A stretch of 64,000 bases of DNA from Firmicutes bacterium UBA2530 (lineage in GTDB: Bacteria; Bacillota; Clostridia; Tissierellales; Sedimentibacteraceae), in the NCBI GenBank assembly GCA_002340985.1, contig DDNC01000021.1, positions 16,778 through 80,777 of the forward strand. Reading direction: 5' to 3'. The notes beneath the pieces were generated by a model. It did not search any database. It saw nothing but the letters and a program-made list of their open reading frames with translations, and was not told the DNA's origin. The position numbers and the translations under genes are program-made. This document shows, in pieces, positions 26,205-35,335 of the stretch (position 1 is its first letter; every line of letters begins with the position of its first letter).

Positions 26205-27527
26205 ATGAATACAACAAAAAGTAGCATCTGCACAAAAGTTAATATCAAACTTCATCGTACCTATGGCCAAATCCAAAGCTCAATCATGACATTTGGTATA
26301 AATAAGGGCTATTTTATTAGTGCAGGAATAGCATTATTATCAGTGGCTAAGGTTATTTATGAAGGATATTTGGGCGGATGGCAAAATATTAGTTATGATA
26401 TTAATACGCTGTGGCCATTTATTCTTACTTTTATATCAGCAATATATGCTACTGTTTCTTCAATAGTTAATTATAGGTGTTGTTCTTATAAATTTAGTAT
26501 TATACAGGACAATTATTATAAAGACAAAGTAATAGACAAAATGCAGTTAAGTGAAAAACAAGTAGTTAATGGATATAGTGTTAAGTCTTTTTTTAACGGT
26601 GCAAATGAAGAAAAGTATGTGATGAGCGATGCCGTTAATGTTAAATTGATAGATGGTGGTCCGGGTATTAAAGTAAATAAATTGAGCTATAAGTTTCAAT
26701 TAGCGGATGAAATTAAACAATATGTACCTAGTATTTTGAAACGTAATTTCATGAGTGACAAATTAATATTTAACGGCGAATTGGTCAGGATGGCAAGTGA
26801 TTTATACTTGGATAGTGATTCGATTAACATTCAAAATGTGCTATATTTTGATGGTCAATGTACAAATGAAATAGTCTATAAGCAAATTAAGTCAAATTAT
26901 TCTTTGAGTCCTCCATTTTTAGGGGACTGTATGTTATTTGATAATGATAGCATTTTGTATGATTTGAATTTCAGTTCATGTGCAAATTATATTGGTGCTT
27001 CCACATTAGCCATAACGAAAGATAACTATATTGTCATAGGACAGCAAGGTGTTTTTTCGAGGTCTAATGCTGGACGGTATGCTCCCTCCGGCTCCGGCTC
27101 CGTTAATTATAGTGATTTAAAATACAGTAATAACTTTAATTCTCTTATCATTAATGCTATGGAAAGAGAATTTTGTGAAGAAAATTATTATAGCTTAGAT
27201 AAGAGAGATAAAATCAGAACAATTGCTGTTGGTTATGTAAGATTATTAGAACGTGGAGGAAAGCCGGACTTTTTTGGAATTAGCTTTATAGATGAGTATT
27301 CATATAACCTAAAAAGCGGAATCAAACAATTAGAGTTAGGCCTTGTTGAAAACAATTTAATGTTACCGGTTAAGGATGGATTAGGAATAGGACAAACCCT
27401 TATGAGCTTTTGCAATGAAAACATAAATGAAAGGAAGATATCTATTCAATTAATGATAATAGCAGAAATACTGTTGAAGTATGAAGATAGGATAGTAGAA
27501 ATGTTGAGTGGATTGAAAGAGAAATAG
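26205..27527 (+). CDS. Two-TM membrane protein with C-terminal Nudix-like domain (Cap16-like architecture)
   Basis: 440 residues. Two hydrophobic helices lie near residues 30-55 and 65-87, followed by about 180 residues of soluble linker and a C-terminal region with SSCANYIGASTLAITKDNYIVIGQ, a Gly-rich RYAPSGSGSVN and the Nudix-box element MEREFCEEN near residue 320. The box is not fully canonical: the spacing from the glycine to REFCEEN is long. Two-TM plus Nudix is the architecture of CBASS effector Cap16, which damages the membrane after cyclic nucleotide binding. No CD-NTase gene is adjacent or in the window, so a defence role is only inferred. It stands alone between the polysaccharide locus and a sigma-54 regulator. 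Confidence 0.6.
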   Translation: MNTTKSSICTKVNIKLHRTYGQIQSSIMTFGINKGYFISAGIALLSVAKVIYEGYLGGWQNISYDINTLWPFILTFISAIYATVSSIVNYRCCSYKFSIIQDNYYKDKVIDKMQLSEKQVVNGYSVKSFFNGANEEKYVMSDAVNVKLIDGGPGIKVNKLSYKFQLADEIKQYVPSILKRNFMSDKLIFNGELVRMASDLYLDSDSINIQNVLYFDGQCTNEIVYKQIKSNYSLSPPFLGDCMLFDNDSILYDLNFSSCANYIGASTLAITKDNYIVIGQQGVFSRSNAGRYAPSGSGSVNYSDLKYSNNFNSLIINAMEREFCEENYYSLDKRDKIRTIAVGYVRLLERGGKPDFFGISFIDEYSYNLKSGIKQLELGLVENNLMLPVKDGLGIGQTLMSFCNENINERKISIQLMIIAEILLKYEDRIVEMLSGLKEK

Positions 27528-27906
27528 TAAGCAGTGCGCATATCTACCGTATAAATATTAATGCGAAAAACCGTATAAAAATCGATTTTTTTTAACGCAA
27601 GTCCTTTTGGTAAAAACATGTATATTTCAATCAAAAATCTTCGCCTAAACTAAGGTTATCTGTATTTTTAAAAGATAAAGCAGAGAATGTCGTAAGTTGT
27701 GTAAAGCATTTTTGCATAATTATTTTTTTTTTTTTTTTCGCTGGCGCAAGTATCTATATATACACTATATAGCATAAGCAGCGGATTATTACGGATATAT
27801 AATGGATTAAATTCTATTTTCGCGCACTTATGCCTTAATGAATGATGTAAATATGCTAAAGCTGAGGTTTGTGTACTAATGAATTGTGACGGAGAGAGGT
27901 AAGCAT
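27528..27906. other. Intergenic stretch with T16 run and diverged repeat
   Basis: 379 bp before the sigma-54 regulator. It holds a run of sixteen T (27723-27738), then CGCTGGCGCAAG and an AT-rich stretch with ACTATATAGCA and CGCACTTATGC. Similar pieces in the same order (ACTATGTAGCA, CGTACTTATGC) occur at 46619-46687 upstream of the symporter, suggesting a shared diverged repeat or promoter-proximal element. The T run has only a weak preceding stem, so a terminator is uncertain. Confidence 0.45.
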
Positions 27907-29826
27907 ATGGAAAACAGAATTATAGCGATTTTACCTAATAGCAGACTTAAGGATAAGCTTGTTGCTGTGCAGGAACGATTGGGAGTATATTTTCCTATTT
28001 ACCAGATGCAGACGGAGGATGCCGTACAGCTGGCGAAGGAAAAGGTAAGTAATGGTGCTAAGGTTATAATCAGCAGAGGTATGACGGCAAATTATTTGAG
28101 AACTAATCTGGATGTTCCGGTGGTTGAAATCAAGTATGATTTTTTTCATTTTGCATATGCTTTGCGAAAGGCTTTGAGCATAACGAATGAAGTAGCAATC
28201 ATTGGCTTTATAGATGCTTATAGATTGGCTAAACGTGCGGTGGAGTTTGTGCAGGGTGAGGGAGAAAAAGTTCATGTGGTCATTCTGCCAGATGGAAGTC
28301 AGATTGAAGATAATATTAACAGCCTTAGCGAAATAGGAATTAAAACCTTTGTGGGAGGAAACTTAGTTGTTTCAACCGCTAAGAGAAAGGGGTACAACTG
28401 TGTGTTGGTGGAGGCTGACGAAAGGGTTGTTGAAGAGGCAATAATCAATGCCCAATATGAGCTGCGCATACATATTGAACAGGAAGAAAAGGTAGAATTA
28501 ATTCAATCAATTATAAGCAGCACTTCAAATGGGATATTTGCATTAAACAGAAACTGGGATATTGTTGCTGCAAATCCTATAGCCTTAAAATATTTGCAAA
28601 TAAAAGGAACAAGGCAATATGGAGAAGCGATTAGAGAATTGTTCAAGGATTCTCAAATAATCCAAACCATAGAGACGGGTGAACACGTAACAGGAGACTT
28701 AATTACGCTGGGTGATTATGAAATAGTAATGAATTCTTCGCCGATTGTGGTGGAGAAGGAATTAAGGGGTGCTGTAATAATGATGCAGGAAACAAGTCAT
28801 ATTAAGGATCTCGATTTTAAAATCAGAAAGAAACAAATGTACAAGGGTCATGTAGCGCGAAAGACATTTGATGATATTATTGGCGAGAGCTCTGCAATTA
28901 AGCTTTGCAAGAAAAAGGCTATTCAATATGCGAAGGTTGACAGCACGATTTTGATACAGGGAAGTACCGGAACGGGAAAAGAAATTTTTGCACAGAGTAT
29001 ACATAATGCAAGCCTGCGTGCCTCAAAACCTTTTGTGGCGATAAATTGTGCCGCTTTGCCGCCCAGCCTTTTGGAAAGTGAACTGTTCGGATATGTAAAA
29101 GGTGCCTTCAGCGGTGCCAATAGTGAAGGGAAGGCCGGAATATTTGAAATCGCTCATACGGGCACAATTTTTCTGGATGAGATAAGTGAAGCTTCACTTG
29201 ATGTACAAGCCAGACTTTTGAGGGTTATTCAGGAAAAGGAAATAACACGAATTGGTGATGATAAGGTCATACCTGTTGATGTGCGAATTCTGACTGCAAC
29301 AAATCGGGACCTGCTGCAGGAAATATCCAATAAAAAATTCAGAGAAGACCTATTTTATAGATTGAGTGTTCTTGAATTGAAATTGCCTGCTCTTTCAGAA
29401 CGAAAGGATGATATACCTGTACTGGCAAAGCATATAGCAAAAGAAATCAGCAGCAGAATGTGTTTGAAGAAGGTTCATGTTACTTCAGATGCAATTAAGG
29501 TGCTTGAAAGTATTCCGTTGGAGGGAAATGTAAGACAGCTATCTAATATTATAGAGAGGGCACTTGTTATTTCAAATTTCACGGTAGTTGATGAAGACTG
29601 TGTCATAGAAGCAGTGGGATTAAACAGAAATAATCAAAATGTACAGGAATGTAAGATTGAAAATATATTTGAAAATGCAACATTGGAAGACATGGAGAGA
29701 ATATTGATAAAAAGAGCGTTAGAAGATAGCAAAGGAAACAGGCAAGCGGCAGCTGATAAATTGGGAATAAGTTTATCAACTTTGTGGAGAAGACTTAAGG
29801 AAATGGGAATGACAATGTCAAATTGA
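27907..29826 (+). CDS. PrpR-type sigma-54-dependent transcriptional activator
   Basis: 639 residues: an N-terminal PrpR_N sensor domain (residues 1-190, VSNGAKVIISRGMTANYLR), a PAS-like region (about 195-300), an AAA+ sigma-54 interaction domain (Walker A GSTGTGKE near 351; GAFSGA near 398, a variant of GAFTGA; Walker B TIFLDEIS) and a Fis-type HTH at the C-terminus (NRQAAADKLGISLSTLWRRL). ATG at 27907 follows GGAGAGAGG; a GTG at 27886 precedes that site and is unlikely. A consensus -24/-12 promoter and repeated GTCA-N3-TGA motifs lie just downstream, so it most likely activates the tricarboxylate operon that follows. Confidence 0.95.
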   Translation: MENRIIAILPNSRLKDKLVAVQERLGVYFPIYQMQTEDAVQLAKEKVSNGAKVIISRGMTANYLRTNLDVPVVEIKYDFFHFAYALRKALSITNEVAIIGFIDAYRLAKRAVEFVQGEGEKVHVVILPDGSQIEDNINSLSEIGIKTFVGGNLVVSTAKRKGYNCVLVEADERVVEEAIINAQYELRIHIEQEEKVELIQSIISSTSNGIFALNRNWDIVAANPIALKYLQIKGTRQYGEAIRELFKDSQIIQTIETGEHVTGDLITLGDYEIVMNSSPIVVEKELRGAVIMMQETSHIKDLDFKIRKKQMYKGHVARKTFDDIIGESSAIKLCKKKAIQYAKVDSTILIQGSTGTGKEIFAQSIHNASLRASKPFVAINCAALPPSLLESELFGYVKGAFSGANSEGKAGIFEIAHTGTIFLDEISEASLDVQARLLRVIQEKEITRIGDDKVIPVDVRILTATNRDLLQEISNKKFREDLFYRLSVLELKLPALSERKDDIPVLAKHIAKEISSRMCLKKVHVTSDAIKVLESIPLEGNVRQLSNIIERALVISNFTVVDEDCVIEAVGLNRNNQNVQECKIENIFENATLEDMERILIKRALEDSKGNRQAAADKLGISLSTLWRRLKEMGMTMSN

Positions 29827-29859
29827 CCATGTCATTTTGAAAGAGTACGTCATTTTGAC
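29810..29859 (+). promoter_or_regulatory. Putative enhancer sites for the sigma-54 activator
   Basis: Three repeats of the form GTCA-N3-TGAM: GTCAAATTGAC (29817-29827), GTCATTTTGAA (29831-29841) and GTCATTTTGAC (29849-29859); the first overlaps a perfect palindrome TGACAATGTCA (29810-29820). They lie about 75-125 bp before the -24 element, the usual place for activator binding, and overlap the end of the regulator gene. Confidence 0.5.
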
Positions 29860-29876
29860 ATACTCTTATTTTTTTT
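29841..29876 (+). terminator. Rho-independent terminator of the regulator gene
   Basis: AAGAGTA-C-GTCA and TGAC-A-TACTCTT form a stem with a TTTT loop, followed by a T-rich run. It separates the regulator transcript from the downstream sigma-54 promoter. Confidence 0.75.
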
Positions 29877-29934
29877 ATTTTAATCGTGAGTAGTAACTAC
29901 CGCTGAATAATAACGTTTTCTGTTTTTTTTATTT

Positions 29935-29952
29935 TTGGCATGCAAATTGCTT
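29935..29952 (+). promoter_or_regulatory. Sigma-54 (-24/-12) promoter of the tricarboxylate operon
   Basis: TTGGCATGCAAATTGCTT matches the sigma-54 consensus: GG at 29937-29938 and GC at 29949-29950 with the required 10-bp gap. It is preceded by candidate enhancer sites and by an activator gene of the right class. Predicted transcription start is near 29962. Confidence 0.88.
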
Positions 29953-29991
29953 ATTAATAGATATAAGTCAAGAAAGGAGACAAGATTTATA

Positions 29992-30972
29992 TTGAATACT
30001 ATTACATTAGCAGGGCTGTATCCTGAAGAAGCATATGAATTAATTCAAGACAAACTCCCGGAAAATTTTAATATAAGGTTTGCCAAAAGTCAGGAAGAGT
30101 TAAATGCACTGGAAGATTTGGAGTTTGTAATTTTGAGAACGTTGAAGATTGATGGTAAATTAATTGAATCAAATCCAAAATTAAAGCTTATACAACGATG
30201 GGGTGCAGGATTTGACACGGTGGATATAGAGGCGGCGGGAACAATGAATATTCCCGTAGCTGTAGCTTCGGGAGTCAACAGCTGTGCAGTTGCGGAGCAT
30301 GCTATTTTACTAATGCTTGCCACCTATAGAAATTTAATTCCTCTAAACATAAATACAAAGAAAGGAATATGGGACAGAAGCACTTATTCATCAAGTTCAT
30401 ACACAATTGATGGAAAAAGAGTTGGGCTATTAGGGCTGGGAGCAATAGGGAAAATGGTTGCGAAAAAAGTCAGCGCATTAGGTGCGGATGTTCAGTACTA
30501 TGATATTTTCAGGCTGCATGAAGAAAAAGAGAATGAATTAAATATAAGTTATGTGGATTTTGAAACGTTGTTGAAAACAAGTGACATAATCAGCATTCAT
30601 TTGCCGCTTACAGAAGGCACAAAGAACTTAATTAATGAAGAAGCATTTAAAAAAATGAAACCAACTTCAATTATTATCAACACTTCAAGAGGTGAAATAA
30701 TTGATGAAAATTATCTTGCTGAGGCATTGAGGTCAAAATTAATCATGGGAGCAGCTTTAGACAGTTTTTCAGAAGAGCCATACCCTTCTGATGGAATATT
30801 GAATTCTATAGATAACTTGATTATGACACCTCATATAGGAGGAACGGTTGTAGATCTTACAAGACCCATGGTAGAAAAAGTGTTAGGCAATATAGACAGG
30901 GTACATAAAGGGATGCCGCTTTCCAAGGTTGATTTTGTGAACTCTAAATTATGCACATATCCTGTTGAATGA
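29992..30972 (+). CDS. D-isomer-specific 2-hydroxyacid dehydrogenase (SerA-like)
   Basis: 326 residues from the TTG at 29992, downstream of AAAGGAGA (spacing 12 bp, rather long). A longer reading from 29935 would begin inside the sigma-54 promoter and is rejected. Seen: RWGAGFDTVDIEAA, the NAD loop GLLGLGAIGKMVAKK, the catalytic Arg in NTSRGEIIDE, Glu in FSEEPYP region and His in TPHIGGTV. In this operon it probably oxidises a 2-hydroxy acid intermediate of tricarboxylate breakdown (or reduces the 2-oxo acid); it is not next to serine genes. Confidence 0.88.
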   Translation: MNTITLAGLYPEEAYELIQDKLPENFNIRFAKSQEELNALEDLEFVILRTLKIDGKLIESNPKLKLIQRWGAGFDTVDIEAAGTMNIPVAVASGVNSCAVAEHAILLMLATYRNLIPLNINTKKGIWDRSTYSSSSYTIDGKRVGLLGLGAIGKMVAKKVSALGADVQYYDIFRLHEEKENELNISYVDFETLLKTSDIISIHLPLTEGTKNLINEEAFKKMKPTSIIINTSRGEIIDENYLAEALRSKLIMGAALDSFSEEPYPSDGILNSIDNLIMTPHIGGTVVDLTRPMVEKVLGNIDRVHKGMPLSKVDFVNSKLCTYPVE

Positions 30973-30987
30973 TAAGGGAGGATTAAT

Positions 30988-32136
30988 ATGGACAGAAATT
31001 GTGTTACATATAGCTGTTCCATCATAAGAGGTGGTACAAGCAAGGGGTTGTTTTTAAGCGAAAACGAACTGCCGTCTGCAGGCGAATTAAGAGACAAGAT
31101 TATATTAAGGCTGTTGGGCAGCCCTGACTTAAGGCAGATTGACGGATTAGGAGGAGCAAATTCCCTGACAAGTAAAATATGTATAATTGGTCCGTCGGAA
31201 AGAGAAGATGCAGATGTGGATTATACTTTTGGGCAGGTGTCGGTAGACAAGGCAAAAATAGACTGGCAGGGCAATTGCGGAAATTTGACATCGGCAGTTG
31301 GGCTGTTTGCGGTGAACAACAATTATGTTAAGGCTAAAGAGCCATTAACCAAGGTGAGAGTATTCAACACAAATACATCCAAGCTAATACACGTCAATGT
31401 CCAGGTAAAGGACGGATATGTACAAACGGCCGGTGAATTTTCAATACCGGGTGTTCCCGGAACAGGGGCAAGGATTAAAGTTGATTTTTTAGATCCTGCC
31501 GGAGGTGTTACCGGAAAGCTGCTGCCAACCGGAAATCCTAAGGATATTATAGACCTGGGACCTAAAGGTAAATTTACCATTTCAATTGTAGACGCTGTAA
31601 CGCCGGTGGTTTATTTGAAGGCAGAGGAATTAGGATTGAATGGTACGGAGCTTCCCACGGAAATTGAGAATATGCCACATGTGCTGGCATTGATGGAAGA
31701 ATTGCGTTCTGAGGCTGCAGAATTATCCGGAATTGTAAAAGATAAAAAGGATGCCACTTCAAAGAGCCCTGCGTTTCCCAAAGTGGGATTTATAACTAAA
31801 TCTAAGGATTATGTTAATCCTGAAGGAAAATTAATTAAAGCTGAGGAAATTGACTTGGTGGCACGTCTGGGATCAATGCAAAAAATGCATCGGGCTTACA
31901 TGATTGGCGGTGCAGTCAGTACAGGGGCAGCTGCTAAAATACCGGGAACAATAATTTGGGATGTTTTAAACGAAGATGCAAAAAATAATGCTCTCTTAGC
32001 CATTGGGCAGCCGTATGGTCCGATGGAAATTGAAATAACAAGCGAAGGCAGCAATATTTCTAAGGTAAGTGTTGATCGCACTGCAAGGGTTTTAATGGAT
32101 GGATTGGCGTATATTCCAACTGAAACCTTGTGTTAA
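30988..32136 (+). CDS. PrpF-family isomerase (methylaconitate / aconitate isomerase-like)
   Basis: 382 residues. PrpF proteins shift double bonds in 2-methylaconitate and related tricarboxylates. Seen: CSIIRGGTSKGLFL at the N-terminus, GLGGANSLTSK, the catalytic Cys in GNCGNLTSAVG near residue 96, GVPGTGARIKVDFLDP and the C-terminal TARVLMDG. Beside an aconitase-like hydratase and TctABC it fits isomerisation of a trans-aconitate-like or methylaconitate substrate. No prpB/prpC/prpD genes are present. Confidence 0.9.
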   Translation: MDRNCVTYSCSIIRGGTSKGLFLSENELPSAGELRDKIILRLLGSPDLRQIDGLGGANSLTSKICIIGPSEREDADVDYTFGQVSVDKAKIDWQGNCGNLTSAVGLFAVNNNYVKAKEPLTKVRVFNTNTSKLIHVNVQVKDGYVQTAGEFSIPGVPGTGARIKVDFLDPAGGVTGKLLPTGNPKDIIDLGPKGKFTISIVDAVTPVVYLKAEELGLNGTELPTEIENMPHVLALMEELRSEAAELSGIVKDKKDATSKSPAFPKVGFITKSKDYVNPEGKLIKAEEIDLVARLGSMQKMHRAYMIGGAVSTGAAAKIPGTIIWDVLNEDAKNNALLAIGQPYGPMEIEITSEGSNISKVSVDRTARVLMDGLAYIPTETLC

Positions 32137-32164
32137 TAAAAATATGGAAAGGAAGCGGTGAAGT

Positions 32165-32659
32165 ATGGAAAGAAAGTATAGCGATTTAAGATCGGGTTTG
32201 GTAATCGTCGCATTGTCTTTATTAACTTATATTTGGATTATCCCGACACAGATTAAGAGAAAGGCTAATGTAGATATGGGACCGGATTTTTTTCCAAAGC
32301 TTATGGTTCTAATAATTGGCATATGCGGGTTGGTGCTATTTGTTCAAAGTGCATACAGCCTTTACAAGGACGGCAGCTTAAAGCTGGATGTCCTAAAGGA
32401 TAAAAAATACAGAATGAATTTAAAAGAATACAAGATACACATAATATTTTTGATATCCGCTGTTGTGTACCTAATTATTATGCCTTTCACAGGCTTTGTA
32501 ATAAGCAGCATTTTGTTTTTAATATTCTTGCTGATGTATTTTGGTCATTCAAAAATAGTATGGTGTATATTTTTATCAATAGTCTATGTAACCGCTGTGT
32601 ATTTAATATTTTTAAAGGTTTTCAAAATACGTTTCCCGATTGGTCCTTTGGGATTCTAA
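32165..32659 (+). CDS. Tripartite tricarboxylate transporter, small membrane subunit (TctB)
   Basis: 164 residues with four hydrophobic helices and the DMGPDFFPKLMVLIIGICG motif common to TctB proteins. It forms the membrane complex with TctA, whose gene starts 18 bp downstream. The gene order here is B-A-C. Substrate uptake is energised by an ion gradient and delivered by the TctC binding protein. Confidence 0.85.
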   Translation: MERKYSDLRSGLVIVALSLLTYIWIIPTQIKRKANVDMGPDFFPKLMVLIIGICGLVLFVQSAYSLYKDGSLKLDVLKDKKYRMNLKEYKIHIIFLISAVVYLIIMPFTGFVISSILFLIFLLMYFGHSKIVWCIFLSIVYVTAVYLIFLKVFKIRFPIGPLGF

Positions 32660-32677
32660 GAGAGTGGAGGTGAAGAA

Positions 32678-34204
32678 ATGGAATTAATTATGGAGATTGC
32701 ACAAGATTTTTTATCGATTAATGTTATTGTTGCGCTTCTTATAGGTGTTTTGATGGGTATTATCGGAGGTGGATTGCCCGGAATAAGCCCAAGTATGACA
32801 ATAGCGTTATTGCTGCCTATAAGTCTGTATCTACCTACAACCGTCGCTATTGCACTTTTGATGGGTGCTTATCAAGGAGCAATGTTTGGTGGCTCAATAT
32901 CCGCTATATTGATAAACACACCCGGAACTGCCAGCTCGGCAGCAACAACACTTGATGGTTATCAAATGGCATTAAAAGGTCAATCGGGTAAGGCGCTTTA
33001 TACAGCTCTGTATGCATCGTGTACAGGTGGTGTTATTGGAACAATAATTCTGCTGGCAATGGCTAAGCCACTGTCTACAGTAACACTAAAGTTCGGACCA
33101 CCTGAATACTTCGGTCTTATGTTGCTTTCCCTTGCACTGATTGCCGGTATATCCGGGAAATCGCTTATAAAAGGATTAGTATCAGCTTGTTTTGGACTGC
33201 TTGTAGCCACAGTTGGAATGGACCCTATTTATGGAACGAAAAGATTTACATTTGGAAATATAAATTTAGGTGATGGCATTGAAACATTATCAGTTTTTAT
33301 AGGACTTTTTGCATTAACTGAAATAATGAGCCAGCTCTCTAAGGGAAGAACAGAACTTTATAAAAAGGCGGATGCGTTATCCATAGGTGATAATAAATTA
33401 AGCTTGGCTGAATATTTGGGTCAAATGATAAATATAATCAAGTCAGGCATAATGGGTGCATTAATTGGGGTTTTGCCGGGGATAGGTGGAAGTACAGCTT
33501 GCTTTATCGCATATGCCGAAGCTCAAAGAACATCAAAAAATCCGGAGAAATTTGGAACGGGTGTTATTGAAGGTATAGCAGCACCGGAAGCTGCAAATAA
33601 CGCAGTTTGCGGAGGAGCCTTGGTTCCGATGCTTACATTAGGTATACCCGGAGATGTAGTAACGGCAATTTTGGTAGGTGCTTTAATAGCGCACGGTATT
33701 AAGCCCGGTCCTCTTCTCTTTGTAGAAGACATCGGAAGTGTATATACAATTTATATTGCTTTACTTCTCTCAGTGTTTGGATTGCTGCTGGTTGGGTCTT
33801 TAGGTATTCCTGTATTTTCAAACATTGTTAAACTCAGAAAAGCAACTTTGTTACCTTTTATATTTATAATATGTATTGTAGGTACATATTCGGTAAGAGC
33901 AAATCTGTTTGATTCAATTATGATGATAGCATTTGGGGCTGTCGGATTCATTATGAACAAAAATAAGTTTCCTATACCTCCGATGGTAATCGCTTTCGTT
34001 ATAGGCAATCAGCTGGAATCAAGCTTAAGGCAAAGTTTGATTTTGTCCGGCGGAAGCATGAATATATTTGTTACACGACCTATATCATTGGTTTTAATAA
34101 TTTCAGCCTTTATATTTGCAGCATTTATGGTAACAAGAAACAAGAAGATGGAAAATAAAGAAGTAGTGGTAATTAATGATTCAGGAGAAGAAGAAATAGC
34201 ATAA
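32678..34204 (+). CDS. Tripartite tricarboxylate transporter, large membrane subunit (TctA)
   Basis: 508 residues, about twelve membrane helices. Seen: the family signature GGGLPGISPSMTIALLLP near residue 30 with its repeat GVLPGIGGSTACFIAYAEA near 267, GTASSAATTLDGYQMA, and EAANNAVCGGALVPMLTLGIPGD. These are typical of TctA permeases. ATG at 32678 follows GTGGAGGTG. Confidence 0.94.
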   Translation: MELIMEIAQDFLSINVIVALLIGVLMGIIGGGLPGISPSMTIALLLPISLYLPTTVAIALLMGAYQGAMFGGSISAILINTPGTASSAATTLDGYQMALKGQSGKALYTALYASCTGGVIGTIILLAMAKPLSTVTLKFGPPEYFGLMLLSLALIAGISGKSLIKGLVSACFGLLVATVGMDPIYGTKRFTFGNINLGDGIETLSVFIGLFALTEIMSQLSKGRTELYKKADALSIGDNKLSLAEYLGQMINIIKSGIMGALIGVLPGIGGSTACFIAYAEAQRTSKNPEKFGTGVIEGIAAPEAANNAVCGGALVPMLTLGIPGDVVTAILVGALIAHGIKPGPLLFVEDIGSVYTIYIALLLSVFGLLLVGSLGIPVFSNIVKLRKATLLPFIFIICIVGTYSVRANLFDSIMMIAFGAVGFIMNKNKFPIPPMVIAFVIGNQLESSLRQSLILSGGSMNIFVTRPISLVLIISAFIFAAFMVTRNKKMENKEVVVINDSGEEEIA

Positions 34205-34245
34205 TTAAAAGAGTAATATAAATTATATATCAAAGGGAGAATGTT

Positions 34246-35268
34246 ATGAAAGCTAAACAAATATTTATTTTTATCCTGGTACTGATTATGATACTGACAG
34301 GATGCAGTTCGGCGCCTGCACAAGCACCATCGCCAGAATCAAAACCAGAACCTGAAAAAGCAAGTGAACAAAAAATTGATTTTCCGAATAAGCCTGTTGA
34401 AGTGGTGGTAGGTTTTTCAGCCGGCGGCGGAACGCATTTAGCAGCAGAACTGCTTACTCCGCAGGCAAGTGAATTTTTAGGTCAGCCTATTCAAATAACA
34501 TGTAAACCTGGCGCTGGCGGAGCAATCGGGGCTACATCTGTAGCAACATCTAAACCTGACGGTTACGCGCTCTTATATGCAACAATGTCCTTGCCTATTT
34601 CATTATATATGGACTCTGTTGATTTTGATGAAGACGATTTTGTTGGAGTTGCTTTGGCAAGCAATGTTGCACCTGTATTGGCTGTTAAGGGTGATGCGCC
34701 ATATAATAATGCCAAGGAGATGGTGGAGTGGATAAACGCACATCCCGGTGAGTTTTCCTGGGCGCATCCAGGTGTAGGATCAACACTGCATGTGCTTGGT
34801 GCCAACATGCTGTTTAATATGGATGTTATTAACGGAGTTAAGGAAGTGCCTTTTGCAGGTACTACTGAAGGTGTAAGTGCTGTTCTCGGAGGACATGTGA
34901 GTGCTGTTGTAGGATTTCCCGCATCATTGATTGAACAGGTCAGAGCAGGTGAAATGAAAATAATTGGTGTGTCCAGTCCTGAACGAATTGAAGAATTGCC
35001 AGATTCCCCTACGTTCATTGAGCAGGGATATGCTGCAACGCTTACATCGACACGTGGAGTTTTTGCACCTAAAGACACTCCAAAAGAAGTGTTAGAAATA
35101 CTTGATAAATCATTAGAAAAAATAATTACAAGCGAAGATTTCAAACAACGTGCAATTACATTAGGAGAGCCTGCTGTTTATGCAAACTCAGCAGAATTTG
35201 ATAAGATGTATCATGAGCAATGCGTAATGATTGAAAAATTGCTGAAGGAAATTGGGTTAGTAGAGTAA
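34246..35268 (+). CDS. Tripartite tricarboxylate transporter substrate-binding lipoprotein (TctC/Bug family)
   Basis: 340 residues. A lipoprotein signal with lipobox LTGC (Cys near residue 21) is followed by a Pro/Glu/Ala linker and a TctC fold: FPNKPVEVVVGFSAGGGTHL, KPGAGGAIGATSVATSKPDGY and FAGTTEGVSAVLGGHV. In a Gram-positive cell it would be anchored to the outer membrane face and pass the ligand to TctAB. It completes the transporter. Confidence 0.93.
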   Translation: MKAKQIFIFILVLIMILTGCSSAPAQAPSPESKPEPEKASEQKIDFPNKPVEVVVGFSAGGGTHLAAELLTPQASEFLGQPIQITCKPGAGGAIGATSVATSKPDGYALLYATMSLPISLYMDSVDFDEDDFVGVALASNVAPVLAVKGDAPYNNAKEMVEWINAHPGEFSWAHPGVGSTLHVLGANMLFNMDVINGVKEVPFAGTTEGVSAVLGGHVSAVVGFPASLIEQVRAGEMKIIGVSSPERIEELPDSPTFIEQGYAATLTSTRGVFAPKDTPKEVLEILDKSLEKIITSEDFKQRAITLGEPAVYANSAEFDKMYHEQCVMIEKLLKEIGLVE

Positions 35269-35280
35269 CGTAATATTTAA

Positions 35281-35316
35281 AGCCCCTGTCATTATATATG
35301 ACAGGGCGTATTTTAT
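35281..35316 (+). terminator. Intercistronic hairpin, possible partial terminator
   Basis: CCCTGTCAT (35284-35292) and ATGACAGGG (35298-35306) form a perfect 9-bp stem with a 5-nt loop, followed by a weak T-rich tail (GTATTTTA). It could lower expression of the two enzyme genes relative to the transporter, or stabilise the upstream message. Confidence 0.55.
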
Positions 35317-35335
35317 CAGACAAGAGGAGAAAATT

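Noticed and set aside
26205..27527. Complete CBASS operon
   Set aside because: No CD-NTase, E1/E2-like or JAB gene is found in the flanks or elsewhere in the window; only the effector-like architecture is present.
29935..29991. Extension of the 2-hydroxyacid dehydrogenase gene to a TTG at 29935
   Set aside because: This TTG is part of the -24 element of the sigma-54 promoter and lies before the predicted transcription start and ribosome-binding site.
34563..35144. 193-codon minus-strand frame
   Set aside because: It is antisense to the well-supported TctC gene, has no ribosome-binding site and no recognisable motif.
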